The notes: generated by a model from the sequence alone, not told the origin. Positions 1-8,348 are shown, counted from the stretch's first letter. The stretch: DNA of 64,000 nt from an uncultured Alistipes sp. (GCA_900770635.1 CAAGLB010000161.1:56705-120704); one strand, 5' to 3'. Made by a program: numbers and translations.

Positions 1-1337
1 GCATCCGCCATCTCGCCAGGACCATTTACGATGCAGCCCATAACGCCTATTTTGAGATCCTTGAGGTGCGAGGTGCGTGCCTTAATCTCAGCGAGTGTCG
101 ACTGTATGTCGTAGAGCGTACGTCCGCAACTTGGGCAAGCGATATACTCGGTGCGTGAGAAGCGTAGGCGTGCCGCCTGAAGTATCATAAGCTCGATGTC
201 GTGAACTGCTTCTTCCGCAATGTTTGGCGCATCAACCCACACTCCCTCAGCCAAGCCGTCGAGGAGCAGCTGTCCCATGTCCGAAGCGGCATATATCGCC
301 ACTTGCTCCACGCTATCAGAGTTGTAGCGACGACGCAAAACCACAGGTTTCGAGTCAGTGCGGTTGAGTATCGCTGCTCGCCACTCGTGCGTAGGGTTGT
401 TGCTAACTGCCTCAATAACATCGTATTCAGATGTTAACTCGCTATGCACAATAGGCTTATGCTGCGTGCGTGGGCGGAATGTTGTTGGTGAGTAGCTCTC
501 TATGTTCTCTACCTCGAACTCGCCACTGCGATGGCTGAAGTAGTCTACCAACATGCGACCAACTGGCACCTCATGTTCGGGATCTTCAGTAAGTGACACA
601 CGCAGCGTGTCGCCAATGCCGTCGGCGAGGAGTGCTCCAATGCCCACGGCGCTCTTTATGCGACCCTCGATGCCATCGCCCGCCTCTGTCACGCCGAGGT
701 GCAGCGGATAGGTCATTCCCTCACGCTCCATAGCCTCGACAAGCAGACGGTAGGCATGCACCATAACACGTGTGTTGCTCGACTTCATCGACACCACAAC
801 ATCATCGAACTCTGCTCGTCGACACATATGGAGAAACTCCATTGCCGATGCCACCATGCCCTCGGGGGTGTCGCCCCACTCGTCAAATATGCGCTTAGCC
901 AGCGAGCCATGATTCACGCCTATGCGCAGAGCCACGCCACGTCGCTTACATATATTTATTAGTTGGTCGAGTTCGCCGTTCGTTGTTCGGAAGTTACCAG
1001 GGTTTATTCTCACCTTGTCGACACTCTCGGCAGCCATCATCGCTATCTCGGGCGTGAAGTGAATGTCGGCAACTATTGCTGCCTGACAACCCTCCGTGCG
1101 CAACTTATTCATTATTTTCTCGAGAGCCTCGCCCTCCTTTTTGCCTTGAGCCGTGAGGCGCACAATCTCGGCACCCGCCTCGGCTATGCGCTTTGTTTGC
1201 GCCACCGACAGCTCAACATCTGCCGTTGGGGTATTTGTCATCGACTGCACAGCAATAGGGCGTGTGCCACCTATTGTAACACCTCCGAAGCTCACCTCGT
1301 GCGATGGGCGTCGGCTATATTTTAGACTCTTTTTCAT
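1..1337 (-). CDS. ispG: 4-hydroxy-3-methylbut-2-enyl diphosphate synthase (IspG/GcpE), 3' end outside window
   Basis: IspG reduces methylerythritol cyclodiphosphate to HMBPP in the MEP isoprenoid pathway, in the cytosol, using a [4Fe-4S] cluster. The reading frame starts at the ATG 1337-1335 with MKKSLKYSRRPSHEVSFGGV, continues through VRLTAQG and DKVRINPGNF (barrel domain) and reaches the cluster domain with CPSCGRT near residue 397 and GCIVNGPGEMADA near residue 434. About 445 codons are present and the stop lies left of the window. In short bacterial IspG the cysteines come near residue 270; their late position here agrees with the extra middle domain known in Bacteroidetes and plants. A TAACTTTG box lies at 1358-1365 on this strand. 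The family call is secure. Confidence 0.96.
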   Translation of the reverse strand, partial: MKKSLKYSRRPSHEVSFGGVTIGGTRPIAVQSMTNTPTADVELSVAQTKRIAEAGAEIVRLTAQGKKEGEALEKIMNKLRTEGCQAAIVADIHFTPEIAMMAAESVDKVRINPGNFRTTNGELDQLINICKRRGVALRIGVNHGSLAKRIFDEWGDTPEGMVASAMEFLHMCRRAEFDDVVVSMKSSNTRVMVHAYRLLVEAMEREGMTYPLHLGVTEAGDGIEGRIKSAVGIGALLADGIGDTLRVSLTEDPEHEVPVGRMLVDYFSHRSGEFEVENIESYSPTTFRPRTQHKPIVHSELTSEYDVIEAVSNNPTHEWRAAILNRTDSKPVVLRRRYNSDSVEQVAIYAASDMGQLLLDGLAEGVWVDAPNIAEEAVHDIELMILQAARLRFSRTEYIACPSCGRTLYDIQSTLAEIKARTSHLKDLKIGVMGCIVNGPGEMAD

Positions 1338-1357
1338 GGTCGCATAAAACTTTTACG

Positions 1358-1365
1358 CAAAGTTA
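1358..1365 (-). promoter_or_regulatory. TAnnTTTG (-7) box of ispG
   Basis: TAACTTTG on the minus strand, 20 bases before the ispG start codon. No convincing TTTG element is seen at the expected distance upstream. Confidence 0.55.
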
Positions 1366-1409
1366 ACTCTTTTTTCGTTCACTGCCATCTAATTTCCAAA
1401 CTATATTTT

Positions 1410-1520
1410 AACTCGTTGAAAATCAGTGCTTTGTGTATCACATGCGTAACTCACTGATAATCAACGAGTTGAAAAATTCGCAAAATCACGATTTGTAACG
1501 CACTGATTTTCATGGAGTTA
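1410..1520. repeat. Intergenic inverted/direct repeat trio
   Basis: A 19-base arm at 1410-1428 (aactcgttgaaaatcagtg) is nearly the reverse complement of 1452-1470 (cactgataatcaacgagtt), with 23 bases between. A third, partly matching copy of the second arm follows at 1501-1520. The trio sits between divergent ispG and the rSAM/lipoprotein operon. It could be a regulator site or the scar of a mobile element; no gene is seen in 1338-1618. Confidence 0.6.
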
Positions 1521-1555
1521 AGCACTACCTCTCGGAAATAAAAATGGCCCAAAAA

Positions 1556-1587
1556 TTTGGCATACTCACGATTAGGTGGTAACTTTG
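1556..1587 (+). promoter_or_regulatory. Bacteroidetes-type promoter of the rSAM/lipoprotein operon
   Basis: TTTG at 1556-1559 and TAACTTTG at 1580-1587, 20 bases apart, match the Bacteroidetes sigma-ABfr consensus. The first gene starts 31 bases downstream at 1619. Confidence 0.8.
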
Positions 1588-1618
1588 CGATAAGAAAAAC
1601 CAATAAAACATTGAAGCT

Positions 1619-2059
1619 ATGAAACGACTTATCTATTTTCTTTTGACTTTGCTTGGCTTTGGTGCTATTAGCTGCGAGGAGGAGCAAGCGATGATAGAGT
1701 ATGGCTGTCCTAATATGACCTTTTCGCTTAAGGCTCGTGTTGTGGACGAGGCGGGTAAGCCTATCGAGGGTATCGAGGTGCAGACCAAGAACAACGCCTT
1801 CTACATGGACAACTACTCCGATGCTGAGGGCAATATCGACCTTCAGGTGAACATGTGGCCCGACACCAACATTGATCTGCTCTTTACCGATGTTGATGGT
1901 AAAGAGAATGGTGGCGAGTTCGAGACATTAGAGCTCAACATCGCAGACAAAGTTGAGCAGGTAAAAGAGGGCTCTGGTAGCTGGTATGAGGGTAGTTATA
2001 AGGCCGACCTTGGCGACGTAGTAATGACACTCAAGGCAGAGAACGTCGAGCAAGAGTAA
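1619..2059 (+). CDS. Small lipoprotein of the rSAM/lipoprotein system (paralogue 1)
   Basis: A 146-residue predicted lipoprotein: MKRLIYFLLTLLGFGAISC ends in a lipidation Cys at residue 19. The mature part is one beta-rich domain with ARVVDEAGKPIEGIEV near its start, which resembles carboxypeptidase-regulatory-like folds, then FTDVDGKENGGEF and ADLGDVVMTL. The same blocks recur in the products at 4307, 4786 and 5212, each with the lipid Cys at residue 19. This set next to a SPASM radical SAM enzyme fits the Bacteroidetes rSAM/lipoprotein families (TIGR04133/TIGR04134, from memory). First gene of the operon, 21 bases before the next. The biochemical role is unknown. Confidence 0.8.
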   Translation: MKRLIYFLLTLLGFGAISCEEEQAMIEYGCPNMTFSLKARVVDEAGKPIEGIEVQTKNNAFYMDNYSDAEGNIDLQVNMWPDTNIDLLFTDVDGKENGGEFETLELNIADKVEQVKEGSGSWYEGSYKADLGDVVMTLKAENVEQE

Positions 2060-2080
2060 AACATATAATATATATAGGTT

Positions 2081-2602
2081 ATGAAACGTACAATAATGCT
2101 TATCGGCTTGGGCATCGCCTTTGTGGGTGCATCGCTCTGGGTTATGCTCAGTGGCGGTCGCAGTGCCAAGGCCATAAGAGCAAAGTTCCGCTTGGGTGGC
2201 GCTATCCTTACCCTCGTGAGCTTCACGTCATTGGCAAGCTGTGAGAATGGTGGCTTTATGGTTAGTTGCTACGACCCAGCACCACCTCCAACTAACTATC
2301 ACCGCTGGAATAATGATGTAGCTAACAGCGAGCTTCGCAATGGCGATAAGGTGATACTTAAATACGTCTGCCAATTTGGCAATGAGGTAAAGGTGTCGCT
2401 TGTTACCGATGATATGAGCGAGGATAGGGTGCTTTGCAGCCAGACATACGAGGTCGCTAAGGGTGAAAATCAGCTTGAGTTCACCATCGAGGCTGGCGAC
2501 TATCGTGGTCGCGCCGAGCTATGTGTGGAGTACGACAAATATCAAGATGGCGACGAGACTACCTCGCTTATGGGCAGTATCTTTGTTGCTATTGTAGACT
2601 AA
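2081..2602 (+). CDS. Predicted membrane-anchored or lipoprotein of unknown function
   Basis: 173 residues, family not recognised. It has two N-terminal hydrophobic stretches, residues 5-23 and 39-52, the second ending in LASC at residue 54, a good lipobox. If translation began at Met22, the protein would have an ordinary lipoprotein signal (basic RAKFR, hydrophobic stretch, Cys). From Met1 it would instead start with a transmembrane helix. The mature part has PAPPPTNYHRW and beta-rich sequence. It lies between a lipoprotein gene and a radical SAM gene that starts 3 bases after its stop, so it is a likely partner or substrate of that enzyme; this is inference. Confidence 0.65.
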   Translation: MKRTIMLIGLGIAFVGASLWVMLSGGRSAKAIRAKFRLGGAILTLVSFTSLASCENGGFMVSCYDPAPPPTNYHRWNNDVANSELRNGDKVILKYVCQFGNEVKVSLVTDDMSEDRVLCSQTYEVAKGENQLEFTIEAGDYRGRAELCVEYDKYQDGDETTSLMGSIFVAIVD

Positions 2603-2605
2603 GTT

Positions 2606-3637
2606 ATGCTCTTTGCGCGTCGTAAAAAGTTGGAATTAGGAGTGGTGGTATTCGAGCTTACGGATGCCTGCAATCAGGCGTGTAAGTTCTGCTACAACCA
2701 CTTCAAGGGCGAGGGTGTGTGCACTGTTGATGCACCCAACTATCGTCTTGCTCGTCGCACATTAAAGCGTCTGCTTCGTGAGGCAAACATTGGCTCACTC
2801 TCGCTCTCGGGAGGTGAGCCCATGCTCCTACCACACATTCACGACCTTGTGCTGCGAGGTCGCATGGCGGGAAGCAACGTAAATGTGCTGACAAATGGCA
2901 CACTGCTTACCGACGACGATATTGCCATATTCAACGACCTCGGCGTGGGCACATTGCAAATACCGATGCTTGCCGATAGTGCCGAGGTGCACGACAGCAT
3001 AACGCAGCTGCATGGCTCGTGGCTCAAGGCAACAACCGCTGCACGCAAGGTGGCTCAGATAAAGGCTGGGTGGCTGACGCCCGTGCTGATACTATCACGC
3101 CTAAACTACGACCATATCGAGCCTACGATGCGCATGTATTCGGATATGGGGTGTCGCTACATCATGGTCAACCGCTTCAATATCGGTGGCTTAGGCAAGC
3201 TCTACCACAAGGAGCTAACACTCACGCACGAGGAGCTACGGAGTGCTTTTAGGCGTGTTGACGCAATGGCTGCGGAGCTTGGGATGACAATACATAGCGG
3301 CGTATGCACGCCCATGTGCTTGCTCGATCCGAAGGAGTACCAACACATAATGTTCACCAACTGCTCGACCGACCTCAGCAGTCGCCCACTCACGATAAAC
3401 TATCGAGGTGACGTGCGCTTCTGCAACCACTCGCCACGTGTGTTGGGCAACATCTACGACGAGTCGCTACGCTCGATTATCGAGCGATCGAATTCGGACG
3501 GATACTTCGACAGCGTGCCCGATAGTTGTGCTGGGTGCAAGCTATGGCAGAGGTGCAGGGGTGGCTGCCGTGCCGCCTCGGAGCAGATGTACGGCACGTT
3601 CGACAGAATAGACCCCGTTATGAGCACAACGAACTAA
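2606..3637 (+). CDS. Radical SAM/SPASM protein
   Basis: 343 residues. The radical SAM cluster motif CNQACKFC (CX3CX2C) is at residues 22-29, followed by the SAM-binding SGGEP near residue 68. The C-terminal part has a SPASM-type cysteine set: FCNHSPR, then CAGCKLWQRCRGGC. SPASM enzymes bind extra Fe-S clusters and usually modify peptides or proteins. The gene begins 3 bases after the preceding secreted protein, so the two are probably translated together. It is distant from the second rSAM enzyme of the operon (5580), and its substrate is unknown. Confidence 0.85.
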   Translation: MLFARRKKLELGVVVFELTDACNQACKFCYNHFKGEGVCTVDAPNYRLARRTLKRLLREANIGSLSLSGGEPMLLPHIHDLVLRGRMAGSNVNVLTNGTLLTDDDIAIFNDLGVGTLQIPMLADSAEVHDSITQLHGSWLKATTAARKVAQIKAGWLTPVLILSRLNYDHIEPTMRMYSDMGCRYIMVNRFNIGGLGKLYHKELTLTHEELRSAFRRVDAMAAELGMTIHSGVCTPMCLLDPKEYQHIMFTNCSTDLSSRPLTINYRGDVRFCNHSPRVLGNIYDESLRSIIERSNSDGYFDSVPDSCAGCKLWQRCRGGCRAASEQMYGTFDRIDPVMSTTN

Positions 3638-3646
3638 AAATTTTTA

Positions 3647-3654
3647 TATCTTTG
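3647..3654 (+). promoter_or_regulatory. Possible internal promoter box directly before a start codon
   Basis: TATCTTTG ends 4 bases before the ATG at 3659. If active, the transcript would be leaderless or nearly so. No TTTG element is visible at the right spacing, so this is tentative. Confidence 0.4.
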
Positions 3655-3658
3655 TTAT

Positions 3659-4285
3659 ATGAGAAGACTTCTACTATACCTTGTTGCGCCACTCTTGCTG
3701 CTCTTTATTGTGGGCTGCGAGAAGGACTTCTATGGCATCTTTGGTGTCGATGCCGATGCTCCAATATCGTTGGAGTGCAGCGGCTCACGCTACGAGTTCG
3801 ATGGCATGAGGTTTTCGAGCGATTCGGGTTATTTCACGTGGAATAACCACCCCGAGGTGCGCATCCACGACGATGGTGGCTTCAGCTTCGAGCTTTATCG
3901 TGGGCTCGGCTCGGCATCGGGCTTAAATGCTACCCTCGAGTTCGACATCGACTACGAAGATTCGCCATTCGAGCTCGACAAGGTATATACGCTCAAAGAT
4001 GTCAACGGTTCTCGTGCATGTATCAGCTTCCGCGAGCATGGGGCGACGACACCTCTTCCTGGTGGTGGTACCGTAACCGACATTATCGTCCATAACTACC
4101 ACGCCATAGATGGTAAGATAATCTTCCGTGAGCAGGAGGCCTATGGCTCGTCGAGCTACCTCTTCTCGGGCGAGTTCTCGTTTCGTGGCCGTAGCGAGCA
4201 GGGCGACGAGATAGAGGTGCGCAACGGCACATTTGCCAACTGCCGCATCTGCTGGACCGACGAGGATGGATGTCAAAACGATTAA
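3659..4285 (+). CDS. Predicted lipoprotein of unknown function in the rSAM operon
   Basis: 208 residues with a clear lipoprotein signal, MRRLLLYLVAPLLLLFIVGC (Cys20). The mature part looks all-beta and is not obviously homologous to the four small paralogues around it: it lacks VVDEAGxPIxGI and is longer. It lies between the first radical SAM gene and the second group of paralogous lipoproteins, in the same direction, with a 21-base gap to each neighbour. Probably exported to the outer membrane. No family recognised. Confidence 0.7.
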   Translation: MRRLLLYLVAPLLLLFIVGCEKDFYGIFGVDADAPISLECSGSRYEFDGMRFSSDSGYFTWNNHPEVRIHDDGGFSFELYRGLGSASGLNATLEFDIDYEDSPFELDKVYTLKDVNGSRACISFREHGATTPLPGGGTVTDIIVHNYHAIDGKIIFREQEAYGSSSYLFSGEFSFRGRSEQGDEIEVRNGTFANCRICWTDEDGCQND

Positions 4286-4306
4286 CTTACAAAATAACAT
4301 TATACT

Positions 4307-4783
4307 ATGAAACGATTGTTATACTTATTATTAGCCCTCCTCGGCTTTGGCACTACAGGCTGTGGCTTCGGAGCATGCGAGTATGGTGTGCCCCACGTAA
4401 CCTTTAATCTCAAAGCACGTGTTGTTGACGAGGCTGGCAAGCCTATCGAGGGCATCGAGGTGCGAGCAAAATTAAGCTACGCCCCCGAAGGCATACCTTT
4501 CGAGAATAGATCGGGCGAGTCTAACTACCTTGGCCAGATCGATGCTGTTAGTGGCAGCATGCACGGCGTAGGGCACGAGGTGATATTCATAGATCCCGAT
4601 GGCGAGGCCAATGGCGGCAAGTTCGAGAGTAAGGTCGTGGATATAAGCGACCACATCGTGCAGACTGACGAGGGCGACGGCAGCTGGTATAAAGGCGGTT
4701 ACACGGCCGAGCTTGGCGACGTGGTGATGTCGCTCGAGGAGGTTGCTGAGGAGGATAACGAAAATAATAATGAGGAGGAGTAG
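4307..4783 (+). CDS. Small lipoprotein of the rSAM/lipoprotein system (paralogue 2)
   Basis: 158 residues; signal MKRLLYLLLALLGFGTTGC with lipid Cys19 and a second Cys at residue 24. It is the closest relative of the 1619 product, sharing ARVVDEAGKPIEGIEV, DGEANGGKF and AELGDVVMSL, and ends in an acidic Asn/Glu tail. It overlaps nothing but leaves only 2 bases before the next gene, so coupling is likely. Tandem duplication is evident from shared DNA runs as well as protein. Confidence 0.8.
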   Translation: MKRLLYLLLALLGFGTTGCGFGACEYGVPHVTFNLKARVVDEAGKPIEGIEVRAKLSYAPEGIPFENRSGESNYLGQIDAVSGSMHGVGHEVIFIDPDGEANGGKFESKVVDISDHIVQTDEGDGSWYKGGYTAELGDVVMSLEEVAEEDNENNNEEE

Positions 4784-4785
4784 TT

Positions 4786-5193
4786 ATGCGTAGGCTAATT
4801 TTTTGTATCTTTGCCTTAGCATCGCTCTTTGTTGTGGGCTGCGAGGAGAAGTATGAGCCTTACTATGTGCTCTGGGCCTATGGCACTGTTGTCGACGAGG
4901 CGGGCGAGCCTATTCAGGGCATCAGAGCCTATCCCGAGGGTAGCAGCTTCTATGGCCGTGAGGGATATACCAACTACCTCGGCGAGTTTGGCGGCAGCGT
5001 GCATCTTACGCCTCGCGACAGGTGGATTATCTACTTCGAGGATGTCGATGGCGACTATAACGGTGGCGAGTATGAGGGCTTGTCGGTAGACATTACCGAT
5101 AAGGTGACGCCCCCCGGAAAGCCTGACGAGTGGGGCTACTCGGGCAGTTGTATGGTAAAGTTAGACACCGTAGTGCTAAAACGAATAATGTAA
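4786..5193 (+). CDS. Small lipoprotein of the rSAM/lipoprotein system (paralogue 3)
   Basis: 135 residues; MRRLIFCIFALASLFVVGC puts the lipid Cys at residue 19. It contains GTVVDEAGEPIQGIRAY and VDGDYNGGEYEG, the family blocks. The start lies 2 bases after the previous stop. Apart from Cys7 in the signal and the lipid Cys, it has a single cysteine near its C-terminus (GSCMV), so a multi-Cys crosslinked product is unlikely. Confidence 0.8.
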   Translation: MRRLIFCIFALASLFVVGCEEKYEPYYVLWAYGTVVDEAGEPIQGIRAYPEGSSFYGREGYTNYLGEFGGSVHLTPRDRWIIYFEDVDGDYNGGEYEGLSVDITDKVTPPGKPDEWGYSGSCMVKLDTVVLKRIM

Positions 5194-5211
5194 ACCTAAA
5201 TATTTGATACT

Positions 5212-5565
5212 ATGTGGGGAAAAATATTAACACGACTATTTGCACTCTTTGGCATGTCGCTCACGTGTGTGGCATGCTACGGCACGATGTACGACGAGTA
5301 TAAACCATATTTCAGTGCGTCGGGCCGTGTTGTCGACGAGGCGGGCGAGCCTATACCAGGCATCCGAGCATCCGTTGGCCGAAACAGTGAGCTAACAGCT
5401 GAGGACGGACACTTCTATGTCGAGGACTATTCTTATAGCAAGCTCGTTATCACCGACATCGATGGCGAGGAGAATGGAGGCGACTTTAAGAGTCGAGAAA
5501 TAGAGCTGCTCTATCAGGGCAAGAACGATGTGGGCGACATTGTGCTCGAGCGTAAACAAGAATAA
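5212..5565 (+). CDS. Small lipoprotein of the rSAM/lipoprotein system (paralogue 4)
   Basis: 117 residues, the shortest paralogue. The signal ends SLTCVAC, with Cys at residues 19 and 22; position 19 matches the lipid Cys of its paralogues. Family blocks GRVVDEAGEPIPGIRA and IDGEENGGDF are present. It directly precedes the second radical SAM gene (14-base gap), the arrangement expected for the rSAM/lipoprotein pair. Confidence 0.8.
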   Translation: MWGKILTRLFALFGMSLTCVACYGTMYDEYKPYFSASGRVVDEAGEPIPGIRASVGRNSELTAEDGHFYVEDYSYSKLVITDIDGEENGGDFKSREIELLYQGKNDVGDIVLERKQE

Positions 5566-5579
5566 GAAAGCTAACACCT

Positions 5580-6656
5580 ATGGGAAAACGACTTGGCGTG
5601 CGTCAGTGGCTGGCGCTCAAACTATTCAAAAAGCTACGTAAGATACGTGCCCAGGAGCATGTTCTAAATACCCTCTTTTGGGAGTGCACCCTGCGCTGCA
5701 ACCTGCAATGCCGCCACTGTGGCAGCGATTGTAGGGTAGATAGCGCCCTTAGCGACATGCCCGCAGCCGACTTTTTCAAGGTCTTGGACAAGGAGATTAC
5801 GCCCAACGTAAACCCTAATAAGGTGCTTGTCATCTTGTCGGGTGGCGAGGTGCTTGTGCGCAAAGATCTCGAGCAGATAGGCATCAACCTCTATCGTCGT
5901 GGCTACCCTTGGGGCATGGTCACCAATGGTCTTGCCCTCACACGCCAGAGGCTCGACTCGCTCATACGTGCGGGCCTGCACTCTATCACCGTGTCGCTCG
6001 ATGGCTTCGAGGAGCACCACCTGCACATACGCCAAAACAAGGAGAGCTTCGGCCGTGCTGTTGAGGCTATACGCATGATATCTGCCGACAAGGAGCTCGC
6101 CTCAGATGTCGTTACGTGCGTTACTCCTGCGCTGCTGCCTCATCTCGATAGGTTCAAGGAGTTTTTGTACTCGCTTGGTGTGCGCCACTGGCGCTTGTTC
6201 ACCATCTTCCCCGTAGGACGTGCTGCCCAGGATTTGTCTATGCAGCTCAACGACGAGGAGTTCACCTACCTCATGGAGTTTATCCATAAGTGTCGTAAGG
6301 AGGGCCGTGTCATGGCGTCGTATGGCTGCGAGGGCTTCCTCGGTGGCTACGAGATGCGTGCTCGCACAAATCCTTTCGAGTGTCATGCTGGTATTGGCGT
6401 AGCATCTATACGTGTCAATGGCGACATCTCGGGCTGCACCTCGGTACGTGCCAACTTTACGCAGGGCAACATATATAAAGATAGCTTCTGGGACGTATGG
6501 CAAAACCGCTTCGAGAAGTTCCGCAACCGTGCGTGGGCTAAGAAGGGTAAGTGTGCCGACTGCAAGATGTGGCAATACTGCGAGGGTAATGGCATGCATC
6601 TCTACGACGATGATGAGAACTTACTCGTTTGTCACTACCACCGCCTAACCAAGTAA
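5580..6656 (+). CDS. Radical SAM/SPASM enzyme of the rSAM/lipoprotein system
   Basis: 358 residues. The cluster motif CTLRCNLQCRHC is at residues 36-47, with LSGGE following near residue 87 and TVSLDGFEEHH in the barrel. The C-terminal SPASM part has GDISGCTS and CADCKMWQYCEGNG. The sequence and position after a run of GRVVDEAGEP lipoproteins match what I recall of TIGR04133. It probably modifies a protein or peptide linked to the lipoproteins. It is the last gene of the operon, and its TAA overlaps the first of the 3'-end cloverleaf elements. Confidence 0.86.
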   Translation: MGKRLGVRQWLALKLFKKLRKIRAQEHVLNTLFWECTLRCNLQCRHCGSDCRVDSALSDMPAADFFKVLDKEITPNVNPNKVLVILSGGEVLVRKDLEQIGINLYRRGYPWGMVTNGLALTRQRLDSLIRAGLHSITVSLDGFEEHHLHIRQNKESFGRAVEAIRMISADKELASDVVTCVTPALLPHLDRFKEFLYSLGVRHWRLFTIFPVGRAAQDLSMQLNDEEFTYLMEFIHKCRKEGRVMASYGCEGFLGGYEMRARTNPFECHAGIGVASIRVNGDISGCTSVRANFTQGNIYKDSFWDVWQNRFEKFRNRAWAKKGKCADCKMWQYCEGNGMHLYDDDENLLVCHYHRLTK

Positions 6657-6784
6657 TTTGTTGTGATAAGTGGCCGATTGCGGCCCCTAACAAAAAATGG
6701 CGACAATGGGACGTACATCAAAGTACTACCCTTCGTCGCCATTTTTGCCGAGTGTAGCACTCGGCACACTTCTGACAACAAATT
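6655..6784 (+). repeat. Cloverleaf inverted-repeat element, copy A
   Basis: Outer arms 6655-6664 (aatttgttgt) and 6775-6784 (acaacaaatt) pair perfectly and enclose three hairpins: 6672-6685; 6693-6746, with a 12-bp stem aaaaatggcgac/gtcgccattttt and a GTAC/GTAC tip; and 6747-6765 (gccgagtg/cactcggc). The left arm begins within the TAA of the upstream gene. The pairing continues inward as GTGATAAG against CTTCTGAC with two mismatches. It may act as a 3' end or terminator, or be a small mobile repeat. Confidence 0.85.
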
Positions 6785-6867
6785 TGGTGCGCTGATTTAA
6801 GCGAAATTCGATGTATTAATATGCGACACATATCACCTCATCGAAGCCCATCTTGACTCATGTTACC
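6785..6867. other. Intergenic tail with shared CATATnACCTCATCGAA motif
   Basis: The stretch between element A and the symporter gene starts with gtgcgctga, as does the stretch after copy C at 30 kb. It carries catatcacctcatcgaa at 6829-6845, a motif seen again at 30157-30173 and, inverted and split, at 46084-46110. Confidence 0.5.
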
Positions 6868-8337
6868 TCATTTCTGCCCTTTGCTCGAAAAAGCGAATAG
6901 ACCTATGATGGTGATCAGGGCGTTGACGATAAGTATCTCGTAGCTAAACGTATAGCCGCCAAACCATGCCTCGGAGTGGTTGGCGATGATGTAGCTTAAC
7001 ATGGGCGAGGCGATGGCAACAGCGGGCATTGCCCAACCACGCACCGAACGCTTGCTCATGAGTCCCAAGGCAAACATGCCGAGCAGAGGACCGTATGTGT
7101 AGCTCGCCATTGTGAATATCAGCGTGATGACGCCCACGCTACTCCAGCGGTCAAACACCATGATAGTGCCACACATAGCCACAGCAATGGCTACATGCAC
7201 ACTACGGCGCACCCTTGCTATTTTGTCGTTACCCTCGTCGGTTGTGTTGTCGTAGCGACGGTTAGCGCCGAGGATATCTATCGAAAATGAGGTGGTTAGC
7301 GCCGTTAGTGCAGAGCCTGCCGACGAGTATGTCGAGGCAACAAGGCCAAGCAGAAAGGCTACGCCAACAGCCAGCGGAAGTCCACACTCTGTAGTCACAA
7401 AACCGAATAGGTCGTCGCCATGCTCGATGCTGAGGCCTCGGCTATCGATGAAGATATAAAGGAGTGCTCCGAGCGAGAGAAATAGTGTGATGACAACAAC
7501 CTGAATAACAATAGATTGCATCATGCTGCGTTGCGCATCATGCTGGCTTCGGCACGACAACATCGTCTGCATCATATCTTGGTCGAGGCCTGTCATCGCC
7601 ACAACGAGGAAAATGCCGGCAATAAACTGTTTCCAGAAGTAGCGTCTGTCGAGAGGGTTGTCGACAAAGAAAATTTGTGAGTAGTCGCTATTAACGATTG
7701 TGTCGACAGCCTCGCCAAAGCCCAACCCTAAGGCCTTGATTACAAATGTGATACATAGCACTATGCTGCACACCATAAGTATCGTCTTTACCATCTCAAC
7801 CCACACCACAGCCTTCACGCCGCCACGCCGTGTGTAGAGCCACACGAGCGTCATCATAATCAATGCATTCGCCCAGAAGGGTATGTCCCAGCGCTCGTAG
7901 AGCACCCCCTGAAGCACGGCACATATAACAAAGGCACGTAGCGATGCCGAGAGCAGCTTAGATATGAAGAATAGCCATGCGCCCGTGCGTTGTGCTGTGA
8001 GGTTAAAGCGCTTGTCGAGATATTCGTACAGCGACACCACGCCCATGCGATAGTATAGAGGAATAAGCACAAAGGCTATGACTATGTATCCAACGAAAAA
8101 GCCGAGAGTCGTCTGCAGGTAGCTAAATCCGTCAGCTGCGACAGTGCCTGGCACCGAGATGTATGTTACGCCCGACATTGCTGCGCCCACCATAGCTATG
8201 GCAGCCACGCCACGTGGGGTGTTGCGACCTCCCGTGAAGAACGACGCCGAGTTGTTGCCACGTGACGTGAGCCACGCCACCGTAAATAGTACGGCAATGT
8301 AGGCTACGATAGTTGCAATAATAGCTACGGAGCTCAT
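6868..8337 (-). CDS. Sodium:solute symporter (SSS family)
   Basis: 489 residues with about 13 predicted membrane helices. SSS features include the N-terminal FFTGGRNTP, the GAAMSGVTYISVPG segment in the first core helix, and SSAGSALTALTTSFSIDI around residues 340-355, the usual Na2-site helix. The substrate cannot be read from sequence; Bacteroidetes members are often annotated for sugars or sialic acid. It lies 11 bases downstream of the FAD dehydrogenase gene on the same strand, so the two are probably one operon. Confidence 0.88.
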   Translation of the reverse strand: MSSVAIIATIVAYIAVLFTVAWLTSRGNNSASFFTGGRNTPRGVAAIAMVGAAMSGVTYISVPGTVAADGFSYLQTTLGFFVGYIVIAFVLIPLYYRMGVVSLYEYLDKRFNLTAQRTGAWLFFISKLLSASLRAFVICAVLQGVLYERWDIPFWANALIMMTLVWLYTRRGGVKAVVWVEMVKTILMVCSIVLCITFVIKALGLGFGEAVDTIVNSDYSQIFFVDNPLDRRYFWKQFIAGIFLVVAMTGLDQDMMQTMLSCRSQHDAQRSMMQSIVIQVVVITLFLSLGALLYIFIDSRGLSIEHGDDLFGFVTTECGLPLAVGVAFLLGLVASTYSSAGSALTALTTSFSIDILGANRRYDNTTDEGNDKIARVRRSVHVAIAVAMCGTIMVFDRWSSVGVITLIFTMASYTYGPLLGMFALGLMSKRSVRGWAMPAVAIASPMLSYIIANHSEAWFGGYTFSYEILIVNALITIIGLFAFSSKGQK

Positions 8338-8348
8338 CTATGCGTAGA

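Noticed and set aside
4806..4813. TATCTTTG as a promoter
   Set aside because: It lies inside the signal-peptide codons of the lipoprotein gene starting at 4786, with no start codon at a sensible distance downstream.
6655..6784. Kink-turn (box C/D-like) reading of the GTGAT / CTGA words in the cloverleaf outer stem
   Set aside because: Aligned strictly, the strands pair almost continuously with only two mismatches, and copies with CTAAC would break the motif.
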